From positions 1-32,829 of the forward strand of contig DATAVK010000052.1 of NCBI GenBank assembly GCA_036267755.1: DNA of 32,829 nt, written 5' to 3'. The stretch is from DATAVK01 sp036267755 (GTDB taxonomy: Bacteria; Actinomycetota; Actinomycetes; JAFAQI01). The notes beneath the pieces are model-generated. The model worked only from the letters and a program-made list of their open reading frames with translations. It made no database searches and had not been told where the DNA came from. The position numbers were made by a program, and so were the translations under genes. Positions 6,439-14,956 of the stretch are shown here, in pieces (the stretch's first letter is position 1; the number at the start of each line of letters is the position of its first letter).

Positions 6439-7308
6439 TCAGCCGGCGACGATCTCGCGCATAAGCCGGGCGGTCTCGCTGGGGGTCTTGCCGACCCTGA
6501 CGCCGACCGCTTCCAGCGCGGCCGCCTTGGCTGCGGCGGTCCCCGACGAGCCGGATACGATCGCGCCGGCGTGGCCCATCGTCTTGCCCTCGGGTGCGGT
6601 GAACCCGGCGACGTAGCCGACGACGGGCTTGGTGACGTTGCCCGCGATGTAGTCGGCGGCGCGCTCCTCGGCGTCACCGCCGATCTCGCCGATCATGACG
6701 ATCGCGTCGGTGTCGGGGTCGTCCTGGAACGCCGCGAGGCAGTCGATGTGCGTTGTCCCGATCACCGGGTCGCCGCCGATCCCTACCGCCGTCGAGAAGC
6801 CGATGTCGCGCAGCTCGTACATCATCTGGTAGGTCAACGTGCCCGACTTCGAGACCAGCCCGATCCGGCCCGGGCCGGTGATGTCGGCGGGGATGATCCC
6901 CGCGTTGGACTGGCCAGGCGAGATCAGCCCCGGGCAGTTCGGGCCGATGATCCGGGTCTTTCCACGCTCGGCGGCGTAGGCGCGGAAGTACGCCGAGTCC
7001 TGCACCGGGATGCCCTCTGTGATGACGACGAGCAGCGGGATCTCGGCGTCGATCGCTTCGAGGGCGGCCGCCTTCGCGAAAGCCGGCGGGACGAACATCA
7101 CCGAGACATCGGCCCCCGTCGAGTTGATCGCCTCGACGACGGTGCCGACCACCGGGACGCCGTCTACGTCCGTTCCGGCCTTACGGGGATTGACGCCGCT
7201 GACGACGGCCGTGCCCGACGCGAGCATCCGCCGGGTGTGCTTGGTGCCCTCGGAGCCGGTGATCCCCTGGACGACGACCTTGCTGTCCTTGGTGAGCCAG
7301 ATGGCCAT
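6439..7308 (-). CDS. sucD: Succinate-CoA ligase, alpha subunit
   Basis: The 289-residue protein has the usual length of SucD. It shows the CoA-binding N-terminal fold (VVVQGITGSEGTKHTRRML), IIGPNCPGLISPG, and the phosphohistidine loop with His246 in GHAGAIVSG. With SucC it converts succinyl-CoA to succinate, making ATP or GTP in the TCA cycle in the cytoplasm. It starts at ATG 7308, 4 bases after the sucC stop, with a GGGAG ribosome-binding site inside the end of sucC, so the two subunits are translated together. Confidence 0.98.
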   Translation of the reverse strand: MAIWLTKDSKVVVQGITGSEGTKHTRRMLASGTAVVSGVNPRKAGTDVDGVPVVGTVVEAINSTGADVSVMFVPPAFAKAAALEAIDAEIPLLVVITEGIPVQDSAYFRAYAAERGKTRIIGPNCPGLISPGQSNAGIIPADITGPGRIGLVSKSGTLTYQMMYELRDIGFSTAVGIGGDPVIGTTHIDCLAAFQDDPDTDAIVMIGEIGGDAEERAADYIAGNVTKPVVGYVAGFTAPEGKTMGHAGAIVSGSSGTAAAKAAALEAVGVRVGKTPSETARLMREIVAG

Positions 7309-7312
7309 CGGG

Positions 7313-8503
7313 TCAGGCTCCCTTCACAGTGGCGGCGAGCTCGGCGGCGCGCTGGGCGGCGCCGTCCATCGTGTCGACCTGCTCGACGAGCGGGTGAGCG
7401 GCCTCGGTGAGGATCCGCCGCCCCTCCTCGGCGTTGTTGCCGTCGAGGCGCACCACGAGCGGCTTCGTCACGTCCTCGCCGCGGCTCGACAGCAGCGCGA
7501 GCGCCTGCACGATGCCGTTGGCGACTGCGTCGCACGACGTGATCCCACCAAAAACGTTGACGAACACCGACCGCACGGATGGATCGGACAGGATCACGTC
7601 GAGCCCGTTGGCCATCACCTCGGCCGACGCGCCACCACCGATATCAAGGAAGTTCGCCGGTCTGACTCCGCCGTACGCCTCGCCTGCATACGCGACGACG
7701 TCGAGCGTCGACATCACGAGCCCGGCACCGTTGCCGATGATCCCGACCTCGCCGTCGAGCTTGACGTAGTTGAGGTGCATCTCGGCGGCCTTGAGCTCGA
7801 GCGGATCGCTCGCGGTGATGTCGCGGAAAGCGTCGTGGACCTCGGTGTGCCGAAAGGCCGCGTTGTCGTCGAGCGTGATCTTGCCGTCGAGCGCGAGCAC
7901 CTGGTCATCGGGGGTCCGCACCAGCGGGTTCACCTCGACGAGCGTTGCCTCCTCGCCGACGAAGACCTCCCACAGCGAGGCGATCACCTCCGCGGCCGCC
8001 TCGCGCACCACCTCGGGGATCGATCCGGCGTCGGCGATCTCGCGTGCCTTGTGGATGTCGACGCCGGCCACCGGGTCGATGGGGATCCGGGCGAGCGCAT
8101 CGGGTCGTTCGACCGCGAGCTGCTCGATCTCCATGCCGCCCTGGGCCGAGCACATCGCGAGGTACGACCGGTTGGCCCGGTCGAGCAGGAACGAGAAGTA
8201 GTACTCCTCACCGATGTCCGCCGCCTCCGCGACCAGCACGGTGCGGACGGTGAGCCCCTTGATGTCCATCCCGAGGATGTCGCGGGCCCGAGCCTCCGCG
8301 TCGTCGGCGGTAGGGCAGAACTTCACGCCGCCGGCCTTGCCGCGGCCGCCCGCCTTCACCTGCGCCTTGACCATCACCGGGCCGCCGCCAAGGGATTCAG
8401 CAGCCGTCCGCGCATCCTCGGGCGTCGACACCACGACCTGCTTGGTGATGGGTACGCCGTACCTGCCGAACAGCTCTTTCGCTTGCCACTCGAACAGGTC
8501 CAC
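7313..8503 (-). CDS. sucC: Succinate-CoA ligase [ADP-forming], beta subunit
   Basis: The 396-residue protein starts at GTG 8503 with AAGGAG a few bases upstream. It contains an ATP-grasp domain (MVKAQVKAGGRGKAGGVK, EVNPLV, ALDGKITLDDNA) and the C-terminal CoA-ligase domain with GGGASAEVMANGLDVILSDP and NVFGGITSCDAVANGI. It forms the heterotetramer with SucD. The gene lies 71 bases downstream of the YVTN propeller gene on the same strand. That gap may hold its own promoter, but none is obvious. Confidence 0.98.
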   Translation of the reverse strand: MDLFEWQAKELFGRYGVPITKQVVVSTPEDARTAAESLGGGPVMVKAQVKAGGRGKAGGVKFCPTADDAEARARDILGMDIKGLTVRTVLVAEAADIGEEYYFSFLLDRANRSYLAMCSAQGGMEIEQLAVERPDALARIPIDPVAGVDIHKAREIADAGSIPEVVREAAAEVIASLWEVFVGEEATLVEVNPLVRTPDDQVLALDGKITLDDNAAFRHTEVHDAFRDITASDPLELKAAEMHLNYVKLDGEVGIIGNGAGLVMSTLDVVAYAGEAYGGVRPANFLDIGGGASAEVMANGLDVILSDPSVRSVFVNVFGGITSCDAVANGIVQALALLSSRGEDVTKPLVVRLDGNNAEEGRRILTEAAHPLVEQVDTMDGAAQRAAELAATVKGA

Positions 8504-8574
8504 GCGTCACTCCTTCAAGGCCACGAATCCGCGTCGACACGGTACCCGTCGGGTCGTGACGCGCTCGGGCCCGG

Positions 8575-9765
8575 CTACCGCCCGAACCCGACGGCGACCG
8601 GACTGCTTCCAGTCGGGAGCTTCGCGAGGATGGCGTGGGAGTGGAGGTCGACGAGCGTCACCCTTCCCGAGTAGGTGTCGAGCGTGAGGGCCTGCTGGCC
8701 GGTCGGGGTCAGCGCGATCGCCGTGGCGTAGGGGTAGCCGCGCAGCGAGATCGCGCGGTGCACGCGGTTCGTCTTCGTCGTGATCGGCCTGATGGTCTGG
8801 CCGATGGTGGTGACGACGTACGCCGTCGTCCCCGACCGGGAGATCGCGATGTCGGCGGGCGTGTACCCCACCCGGAACCGGCGGTGTGCCCGGTTGGTCG
8901 CCACGGTGATCGGGGTGACTGTGTCGGAGTCCGCGTCGACGACGAAGACCTTCCGGCCGTTAGGGGTGACTGCCAGCGCGTCGGGCGCGTGGCCGACCCG
9001 GATCGCGGGCCCGGCATGGTCAGTCGCGGTCGTGATCGGCGTCACCGTGTTGGAGCCGTAGTTCGCGACATACAGCGTCGAGCCACTCGGCGTCAGAGCG
9101 GCCGCGAACGGATAGCTGCCAACCGGGATGGGCGCGCCCGCGGTGTCGGTAGCGACGTCGATCGGCGTGACCGAGTGGGCGGACCAGTCGAGGACGAAGG
9201 CAGTGCCGCCATCCGGCGTGATGACGACCGCTAGGGGATGACCGCCGACCGCGATGGCCGGCTTGGCGGTACGGGTCGCGACGTCGATCGGGGTGACCGT
9301 GTCGGACCGGGCGTTCGCGACGAAGATCGTGCGGCCGTTCGGCGCGATAGCCATCGAGTGTGGCTGGTTCGGGTCGTTGATCGTGGGGCCTCGACCGACC
9401 CGGATCGCTGCCATCGCGCGACGCGTGACGGTGTCGATCGGCGTGACGGTGCCAGAGCCGCCGTTGGCGACGAAGGCGGTGCGGCCGTCGGGCGTGACGA
9501 CGATCGCTCCTGGCCGCTTGCCGACCGGGATGGCTCGCATCGCCTTGCGGGTCCGCAGGTTGACCGGGGTGACCGTCCCGGACATCCGGTTGACCACGAA
9601 CGCGAAGTGCCGCGTCGGCGCGGCCCGGTGCATCGGGACCACCGCCGGCGGTGACGATCCGCTGTCGACGGAGGCGCCCACCGGCCCGCTCAGCAGCGCC
9701 ACCGCGACCGTGGTGAGGGCAACGACCACGCGGCCGCGGAACCGCGCGCGCTCAGTGGAAGACAT
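8575..9765 (-). CDS. Secreted YVTN/YncE-type beta-propeller protein
   Basis: The 396-residue protein starts with a signal peptide (Arg-rich n-region, then VVVALTTVAVALLSGPVGA). After it come eight repeats of about 42 residues. Each has the form AFVAN-GSGTVTPID-AT-A-AI-VG--P-A-A-TPDG. Such repeats form a seven- or eight-bladed beta-propeller that binds ligands or proteins at the cell surface. The start overlaps the upstream phosphoesterase gene by 14 bases and has a poor ribosome-binding site, which suggests translational coupling. Fused YncE/alkaline-phosphatase-family proteins are known, so the pair probably acts together. Confidence 0.9.
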   Translation of the reverse strand: MSSTERARFRGRVVVALTTVAVALLSGPVGASVDSGSSPPAVVPMHRAAPTRHFAFVVNRMSGTVTPVNLRTRKAMRAIPVGKRPGAIVVTPDGRTAFVANGGSGTVTPIDTVTRRAMAAIRVGRGPTINDPNQPHSMAIAPNGRTIFVANARSDTVTPIDVATRTAKPAIAVGGHPLAVVITPDGGTAFVLDWSAHSVTPIDVATDTAGAPIPVGSYPFAAALTPSGSTLYVANYGSNTVTPITTATDHAGPAIRVGHAPDALAVTPNGRKVFVVDADSDTVTPITVATNRAHRRFRVGYTPADIAISRSGTTAYVVTTIGQTIRPITTKTNRVHRAISLRGYPYATAIALTPTGQQALTLDTYSGRVTLVDLHSHAILAKLPTGSSPVAVGFGR

Positions 9766-11356
9766 CGTTCGTCGCCTGGGCGTAGCGGTCGTTCTTCGTC
9801 ATGGTGGGCAGGTTCAGCGCCGCCTCAATCGTGCGCAGCAGGCTGTAGTGGGTGTAGCGGGTTTTGGAGACATAGCCCGATTTCACGTGCTGCGACCCCA
9901 GGATGACCGTCGGGATCCGCTGCGCCGGATGATGCAGATCCGAAGCGTCCTCGTCGAAGGTGATGATGGCGAGCGAGCGTTGCGTCGTCCAGGCGGGCGA
10001 GGCCATGATCCGGGTCAGCTGCGTCTTGAGGAAGCGGTCGCCCGCCGCAACGCCACATCCCTCCATGTCGTAACAGTCGTCCGGACTCACCCAGGAGAAG
10101 CTCGGTGTCGTCGCGGCACTCTTCAGATCGGTGGTCAGCGAGGCCAGCGGCACCATGTGCTGGGCGCAGTACGACGGTCGTTCCCGGATGTCCTTGAAGT
10201 ACAGGAACGGAAGGTCGTCGTCCCAGTACGTGTCGTGGACCGTGTCGTCGCACGGTCCGTTGGCGCTCTGCAGGTAGCCCTTCCACGACTCGTGCGCGGC
10301 GACCAGCAGGTCGCCGATGTTGCGAGCCTTGATCGTGTAGTGCGGGTTCTCCTCGAGCGGGTCGGTCAGCGGAATACCGAACGTGCTGCCGCCCGCAAGC
10401 ACCAGGTAGTTGCCATCGCTGGGATGCTCCTCGGCATACAGCTGGGACAGCAGGCTCCCCCGGCCCAGCAGGCTCGTCAGGTACGGAGCCTTGGTGTGGG
10501 GTCCGACGATGGTCCGGTAGTCCTGGTTCTCGAAGTAGAACAGGAAGACATGGTCGAAGCGAGGAACCTGGACCGGCGGCGGGACCAGGCGGACCGGCGG
10601 GCGTACCGCTGTTGACACGCTGAAGTGGACGCCGTCCGCGATGGCCCGGTTGTAACCGACCTGGGAGTAGAAGCCGTTGTCGTTGCGCAATCGGGTCGTC
10701 AGCCTGACCGTGACGACGACCGACCGGGTCCCGGTCGGGACCGTGCCGACGACGCGTCGGTGGACCGGGCGACTGGCCTGATGGGCAGCAGTCCCTCCGA
10801 CGGCGCGGACCGAGTGGCTGGCCAGCCGATGTCCCGATCCACCGAGGAACCGCACCGAGACATCGGCGTGGCTGGAGGCGGAGCCGCCGAGCCAGCCCGA
10901 TAGGTCGTAGCTCACGCCGGAACCGATCCGGCCGCCGGAGCCGGCGCTCAGTGCGATGCGTTGCCGGAGCCGGGCGGTCCCGCCGGCGCCGCCGACGAAC
11001 AGCTGGCGGCCGCGACCGGCGCCACCGCCGGCTGGGAAGCCCTTCGTCCCGTAACGCACGACGGTCGGCAGGCCGGCCGCCACCCGCCAGCCCGGGATCG
11101 TCACGGCGTCCCAGCCGTGCACGGAGCGCGCACCGGCCTCGGCACCCGGGTTCCGGAGCAGGTTGGTGCCGGGGGGCACCGTGTCGGGGGGCACCGTGTC
11201 GGAGGGCACTGAGGTGGCGGGAACTGTGGCGGTAGTCGGCGATTGCGGTGCCGTCGCAGCGGCGCGTCCCGGGACCGCGTTCGCGACCACCGCACTCAGG
11301 ATCAGGGCACCGATCGCGGCGAGTCCGACGGGGCGGGACCGGTACGGGCGAGCCAT
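9752..11356 (-). CDS. Secreted phosphoesterase (alkaline phosphatase / phospholipase C superfamily) with N-terminal NPGAE jelly-roll-like domain
   Basis: The 534-residue precursor has a signal peptide (VGLAAIGALILSAVVANAVPGRA), a Thr/Pro linker with DTVPP repeats, and NLLRNPGAEAG opening a carbohydrate-binding-like beta domain up to about residue 250. The catalytic part follows. It has VFLFYFENQDYRTIVG in place of the MMENRSFDH motif of PF04185, HPSDGNYL, SPDDCYDMEGC, and ITFDEDASD as metal ligands. Such enzymes hydrolyse phosphate mono- or diesters outside the cell. The propeller gene overlaps its 3' end. It is divergent from the CocE-like hydrolase gene. The precise substrate (phospholipid, teichoic acid or nucleotide) is unknown. 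Confidence 0.85.
   Translation of the reverse strand: MARPYRSRPVGLAAIGALILSAVVANAVPGRAAATAPQSPTTATVPATSVPSDTVPPDTVPPGTNLLRNPGAEAGARSVHGWDAVTIPGWRVAAGLPTVVRYGTKGFPAGGGAGRGRQLFVGGAGGTARLRQRIALSAGSGGRIGSGVSYDLSGWLGGSASSHADVSVRFLGGSGHRLASHSVRAVGGTAAHQASRPVHRRVVGTVPTGTRSVVVTVRLTTRLRNDNGFYSQVGYNRAIADGVHFSVSTAVRPPVRLVPPPVQVPRFDHVFLFYFENQDYRTIVGPHTKAPYLTSLLGRGSLLSQLYAEEHPSDGNYLVLAGGSTFGIPLTDPLEENPHYTIKARNIGDLLVAAHESWKGYLQSANGPCDDTVHDTYWDDDLPFLYFKDIRERPSYCAQHMVPLASLTTDLKSAATTPSFSWVSPDDCYDMEGCGVAAGDRFLKTQLTRIMASPAWTTQRSLAIITFDEDASDLHHPAQRIPTVILGSQHVKSGYVSKTRYTHYSLLRTIEAALNLPTMTKNDRYAQATNDVFH
11171..11215. repeat. 15-bp tandem repeat encoding DTVPP linker repeats
   Basis: GGGGGGCACCGTGTC occurs exactly twice in tandem (11171-11200), followed by a degraded third copy. 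Read on the minus strand, it encodes the pentapeptide DTVPP of the linker between signal peptide and beta domain of the phosphoesterase. It is a slippage-prone coding minisatellite. Confidence 0.8.
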
Positions 11357-11455
11357 CTCGACGTTCCCCTGACTGACGGTGCAGTCACCTTGGCACAGCC
11401 GGTCGCCCCCGGTCTAGACGCAGGAGGTGAACGGCCGGCGTCGAAGTAGTCGATC

Positions 11456-13324
11456 ATGAACCGACGCCTCGCTCTGCCCGCAGTTGCCGCGACGCTCGCT
11501 GTCGCCCTGGCGCCGATGGCGGCGAGCCACGCCGCGGGCTCCGCCAGCGCCAAGCCAGCCAAGGCGGCGGCGGCCCCGAGGTACACGGTGACGACGCTGG
11601 ACTTCCACGTGACCGTGCCGAACGAGGCAGTCGGCGGCACCGGGACCCAGAGCTGCCTGATCGTCGGTGATCTCTACCGGCCGGCAGGAGCCAGCGCCAA
11701 ACACCGGGTGCCGGCGATCCTCACGACGAACGGCTTCGGCGGCAGCAAGGCCGACCAGGACTACATCGGCGAGCTCGGAGCCGAGCGGGGCTACGCCGTC
11801 CTGTCCTACTCCGGGCTGGGGTTCGGCGGCTCCGGCTGCAAGATCTCCCTCGACGACCCGTCGTACGACGGTCGGGCGGGCAAGCAGCTGATCAGCTTCC
11901 TCGGCGGCAAGAAGGGGATCGCGACCAGGACCGGTGGGGCGGCATACCCGGCGGTGAAATGGATCGTCCACGACAAGACCGACCACAAGGGTCACCACGA
12001 CCGCTATGACCCGCGGGTCGGCATGGTCGGCGGCTCCTACGGCGGCCAGGTGCAGTTCGCCGTCGCCGACAAGGATCCGCGGCTGGACACCATCGTCCCC
12101 ATCATCACGTGGAACGACCTGTCCTACTCGCTGGCACCGAACAACACCGGCTTCACCCACGGCGTGACCTACTCGACCAAGGCTCCCGGCACGGACAAGC
12201 TCGACTGGTCCGGGCTGTTCTTCGGTGAGGGCATCGCCGATGGCCTGCAGGGCGCGTCGGTCGATCCGAGCCGCGATGTCGGGTGCGTCAACTTCGTCAC
12301 CCCCGCATGCAAGGCCGAGGCGGAGCTCGCCAGCAACACCTTGGTGACGCCGGACCTGTTCTCCTTCGCCCGGCACGCCTCGGTCGAGAGCTACATGTCC
12401 CACATCAAGATCCCGACCCTGCTGGCGCAGGGCGAGGCGGACACGTTGTTCAACCTGCAGGAGGCCACGGCCACCTACAAGGCCCTGCACAAGCAGGGCA
12501 CACCGGTGAAGATGATCTGGCAGTCCTGGGGCCACAGCGACTCGACACCCGCCAAGGGCGAGTTCGCGACAGACACCTCGGCGATCAAGACCTACGAGGG
12601 CAAGCGGGTCTTCGCGTGGTTCGCCCACTACCTCAAGGGCGAGCACAAGGTCAGCACCGGTCCGCGCTTCGCCTACTACCGCGACTGGGTGCCGTTCTCG
12701 GGCTCGGGTCCGGACACCGTCCAGTACGCGACCTCGTCGCACATCAACGTCGGCCGGCCCGTGACCTTCTACGCGAGCGGAGCGTCCTCGCTGGTGCGCA
12801 CGAAGCAAAAGGTCGCGACCGGCTCGGCGACGTACACGAACCTCGGGGGCGGCGTTCCGGAGAGCTACTCGGAGACCTCAGCGGCTCAGAGCGACATCCC
12901 CGACCAGGCGACGCCGCCCACGGACGCGCCGGGCAGCTTCGCGAGCTTCAAGACGGCCCCGCTGACCCGACGCATCGACGTCGCGGGAATCCCCACCGCG
13001 ACCTTGCACCTGAGCGCACCTACGACGTCCGCGACGACGCTCGCCACCGAGCTCCAGCTCTTCGTCAAGGTGTACGACGTGGCCCCGGACGGCACCGTCA
13101 CCCTGGTACACCGGCTGATCTCGCCGGTGCGGGTGCTCGACGCCAGCAAGCCGGTGCACGTCCAGCTGCCCGGCATCGTGCACCGGTTCGCCAAGGGCCA
13201 CACCATCGAGCTCGTGATCGCGGCCACGGACGGCGCCTACCGGAACGCCTCTCCCGTGCAGCCCGTGACGGTGAGCACCAGCCCGACCGCTCCCACGACG
13301 CTGACCATCCCGGTCGTCAAGTAA
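11456..13324 (+). CDS. Secreted CocE/NonD-type hydrolase (X-Pro dipeptidyl-peptidase S15-like)
   Basis: The 622-residue precursor has a signal peptide (MNRRLALPAVAATLAVALAPMAASHAA). An alpha/beta-hydrolase domain follows with GGSYGGQ as the nucleophile elbow, ALLAQGEADTLFNLQEA as the acid region, and WGHSDS as the probable catalytic His. The last 200 residues resemble the PepX C-terminal jelly-roll domain. Members cleave acyl esters or Xaa-Pro peptides. ATG 11456 is forced by a stop codon at 11447 in frame; the ribosome-binding site is weak. The strong AGGAGG at 11422-11427 is about 29 bases away. Its neighbour on the other strand is also a secreted hydrolase. Confidence 0.88.
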   Translation: MNRRLALPAVAATLAVALAPMAASHAAGSASAKPAKAAAAPRYTVTTLDFHVTVPNEAVGGTGTQSCLIVGDLYRPAGASAKHRVPAILTTNGFGGSKADQDYIGELGAERGYAVLSYSGLGFGGSGCKISLDDPSYDGRAGKQLISFLGGKKGIATRTGGAAYPAVKWIVHDKTDHKGHHDRYDPRVGMVGGSYGGQVQFAVADKDPRLDTIVPIITWNDLSYSLAPNNTGFTHGVTYSTKAPGTDKLDWSGLFFGEGIADGLQGASVDPSRDVGCVNFVTPACKAEAELASNTLVTPDLFSFARHASVESYMSHIKIPTLLAQGEADTLFNLQEATATYKALHKQGTPVKMIWQSWGHSDSTPAKGEFATDTSAIKTYEGKRVFAWFAHYLKGEHKVSTGPRFAYYRDWVPFSGSGPDTVQYATSSHINVGRPVTFYASGASSLVRTKQKVATGSATYTNLGGGVPESYSETSAAQSDIPDQATPPTDAPGSFASFKTAPLTRRIDVAGIPTATLHLSAPTTSATTLATELQLFVKVYDVAPDGTVTLVHRLISPVRVLDASKPVHVQLPGIVHRFAKGHTIELVIAATDGAYRNASPVQPVTVSTSPTAPTTLTIPVVK

Positions 13325-13339
13325 CCGAGTCGGGGCGGA

Positions 13340-13762
13340 TCAGGCCTCGACCGGTACGACGTTGCTGCGGACCCAGTCCACGATCGTGGTGGTCGGCGTA
13401 CCCGGGGTGAAGACCGCGGCGACGCCGATCGCCTTCAGCGGCTCGATGTCTCCGTCAGGGATGATCCCGCCGCCGAAGACGACGATGTCGCTGGCATCGC
13501 GCTCGGCGAGCAGGTCCACGACCTTGCGGAACAGCGTCATGTGGGCCCCGGAGAGCACCGAGAGGCCGATCGCGCGGGCATCCTCCTGGATCGCGGTCGC
13601 GACGATCTGGTCCGGGGTCTGGTGCAGCCCGGTGTAGATGACTTCCATGCCCGCGTCGCGCAGCGCGCGGGCGACGATCTTGGCGCCCCGGTCATGCCCA
13701 TCCAGGCCGGGCTTGGCGACGACCACGCGGATCGGCGTGGTCGGAGCCGACTGCTCGCTCAC
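13340..13762 (-). CDS. Stand-alone cobalamin-binding small subunit of an acyl-CoA mutase (IcmB-like)
   Basis: The 140-residue protein is a single B12-binding domain with DGHDRG (His23 as the lower axial ligand of cobalamin), GLSVLSGAH and VFGGGIIP. Small subunits of isobutyryl-CoA mutase (IcmB) in Streptomyces have this length and near-identical motifs. It would pair with a separate catalytic subunit to rearrange acyl-CoA carbon skeletons. No catalytic subunit gene is in the window. GTG 13762 has GAGGAGG at 5 bases. It converges on the CocE-like gene with a 15-base gap. It could also serve methylmalonyl- or another acyl-CoA mutase. Confidence 0.9.
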   Translation of the reverse strand: MSEQSAPTTPIRVVVAKPGLDGHDRGAKIVARALRDAGMEVIYTGLHQTPDQIVATAIQEDARAIGLSVLSGAHMTLFRKVVDLLAERDASDIVVFGGGIIPDGDIEPLKAIGVAAVFTPGTPTTTIVDWVRSNVVPVEA

Positions 13763-13859
13763 CCGGACCTCCTCGACCGCCTGGTGACGGCCACAGCGGC
13801 AGCGTAGTCGGTGGGTTTAGGGCTGCCCCAGAACCTGCCGAAGACGATCATGAGGATGG

Positions 13860-13875
13860 GTTCGTCGTGACGAAC
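13860..13875. promoter_or_regulatory. Perfect 7-2-7 palindrome upstream of the lipase gene
   Basis: GTTCGTC (13860-13866) and GACGAAC (13869-13875) form a perfect inverted repeat with a 2-base spacer. It lies in the 174-base divergent region between the B12 subunit and the lipase. Its size suits a dimeric regulator. No regulator gene is adjacent, so the binding protein is unknown. The rest of this region shows nothing clear. Confidence 0.4.
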
Positions 13876-13936
13876 GGTGGGTATTCCGCCACGCAGAGTG
13901 GTCGACCGGCCTGCGAGAGCAAGGTGGGGCGGGGTA

Positions 13937-14956
13937 ATGTCGCCGCTGCGTCACGTCGCACCCCTAACCCGAGCTGTGAGAGGACGCCGGTTGTCCGAGG
14001 CCACGAGTGATGCGCATCCGTGCCCGGCCCCGGCCGCCGCGGAGCAAGCCTCCGATGGCGGCCGATGGACAGCACGACTCACCCAGAACGGCCTGACCCG
14101 CACCGTCCGGACCGCACTGCGGCCGAGCAGCGTGCGAGGCACCGCCCTCGAGGCCGCATGGATCGCCGCTCACGTCGCGACGTACCCGTTCGGGGTCGCT
14201 CAGGAGCGGGCGCGGCCGCAGGAGGAGCGCTACTCGCTCACCGACCTGCCCCCGGTGCACCGCGGGCTGCTGATCGTCGACGTCGAGGCGGCGGGGACGC
14301 CGATCCTGCTGATCCACGGACTCGTCGACAACCGCTCGATCTTCGCGATGCTGCGCCGCCACCTGCGGCAGCGAGGCTTCGACCGGGTGTGGACCACGAA
14401 CTACCAGATCTGGACCTCCGACGTACGAGTGGCAGCGCAGCGGCTCGCCGCGACCGTCGACGCGATCCGCGAACAGACCGGCTACGAGCGGATCCATGTG
14501 GTCGGGCACTCGATGGGTGGCCTGGTCGCCCGCTACTACGTGCAGCGGCTCGGCGGCGATGCGTACGTCCACACGCTGGTGACACTCGGGACGCCCCACC
14601 AGGGAACCCGCGCTGCCCGACTGTTGCCTCGCGGGATCTGCCGACAGCTGGCTCCGACCAGCGACGTGATCGCCGAGCTCGCCGAGCCGGCCCCGGACTG
14701 CCGCACCCGGTTCGTGTCCTTCTACTCCGACCTCGACGCGCTGATCTCCCCGAGATCTGCCGCCCGGGTGGACCATCCCGACCTCTCAGCCCGCAACGTG
14801 CTGGTGCGTGGGGTCGGCCACATGTCATTGCCGATCGATCGCCGGATCGGCCGCGAGATCAGCAGCACGCTCGCGCACCTGGACTCCGACGGCGTGACCG
14901 TGACCGCCGGCGTCACCCGGCTCCCCCGCACCGATGGCCCACCGGTGGCGCGATAG
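13937..14956 (+). CDS. Triacylglycerol lipase-like alpha/beta hydrolase
   Basis: The ATG at 13937, preceded by a G-rich Shine-Dalgarno-like stretch, gives 339 residues; a GTG at 13877 would add twenty. The protein has TPILLIHGLVDNRSIF (oxyanion region), GHSMGGLVARYYVQ with the nucleophile serine, TLGTPHQGTRAARLL, an Asp in FYSDLDALI and a late His in VRGVGHMSLP. This pattern is that of bacterial lipase family class 2/PGAP1-like esterases. The N-terminal 60 residues lack a standard signal peptide, but a hydrophobic patch (AAWIAAHVATYPFGV) may anchor it. Downstream is a PAP2 membrane enzyme, suggesting a lipid-remodelling pair. The 3' end enters a palindromic repeat. Confidence 0.85.
   Translation: MSPLRHVAPLTRAVRGRRLSEATSDAHPCPAPAAAEQASDGGRWTARLTQNGLTRTVRTALRPSSVRGTALEAAWIAAHVATYPFGVAQERARPQEERYSLTDLPPVHRGLLIVDVEAAGTPILLIHGLVDNRSIFAMLRRHLRQRGFDRVWTTNYQIWTSDVRVAAQRLAATVDAIREQTGYERIHVVGHSMGGLVARYYVQRLGGDAYVHTLVTLGTPHQGTRAARLLPRGICRQLAPTSDVIAELAEPAPDCRTRFVSFYSDLDALISPRSAARVDHPDLSARNVLVRGVGHMSLPIDRRIGREISSTLAHLDSDGVTVTAGVTRLPRTDGPPVAR

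Noticed and set aside
6433..8674. Long plus-strand frames opposite sucC and sucD
   Set aside because: They encode low-complexity Arg/Asp/Val-rich products and arise from codon bias on the opposite strand of two well-defined genes.
11414..12808. 464-codon minus-strand frame opposite the CocE-type hydrolase
   Set aside because: No recognisable domain and clear antisense to a protein with signal peptide and catalytic motifs.
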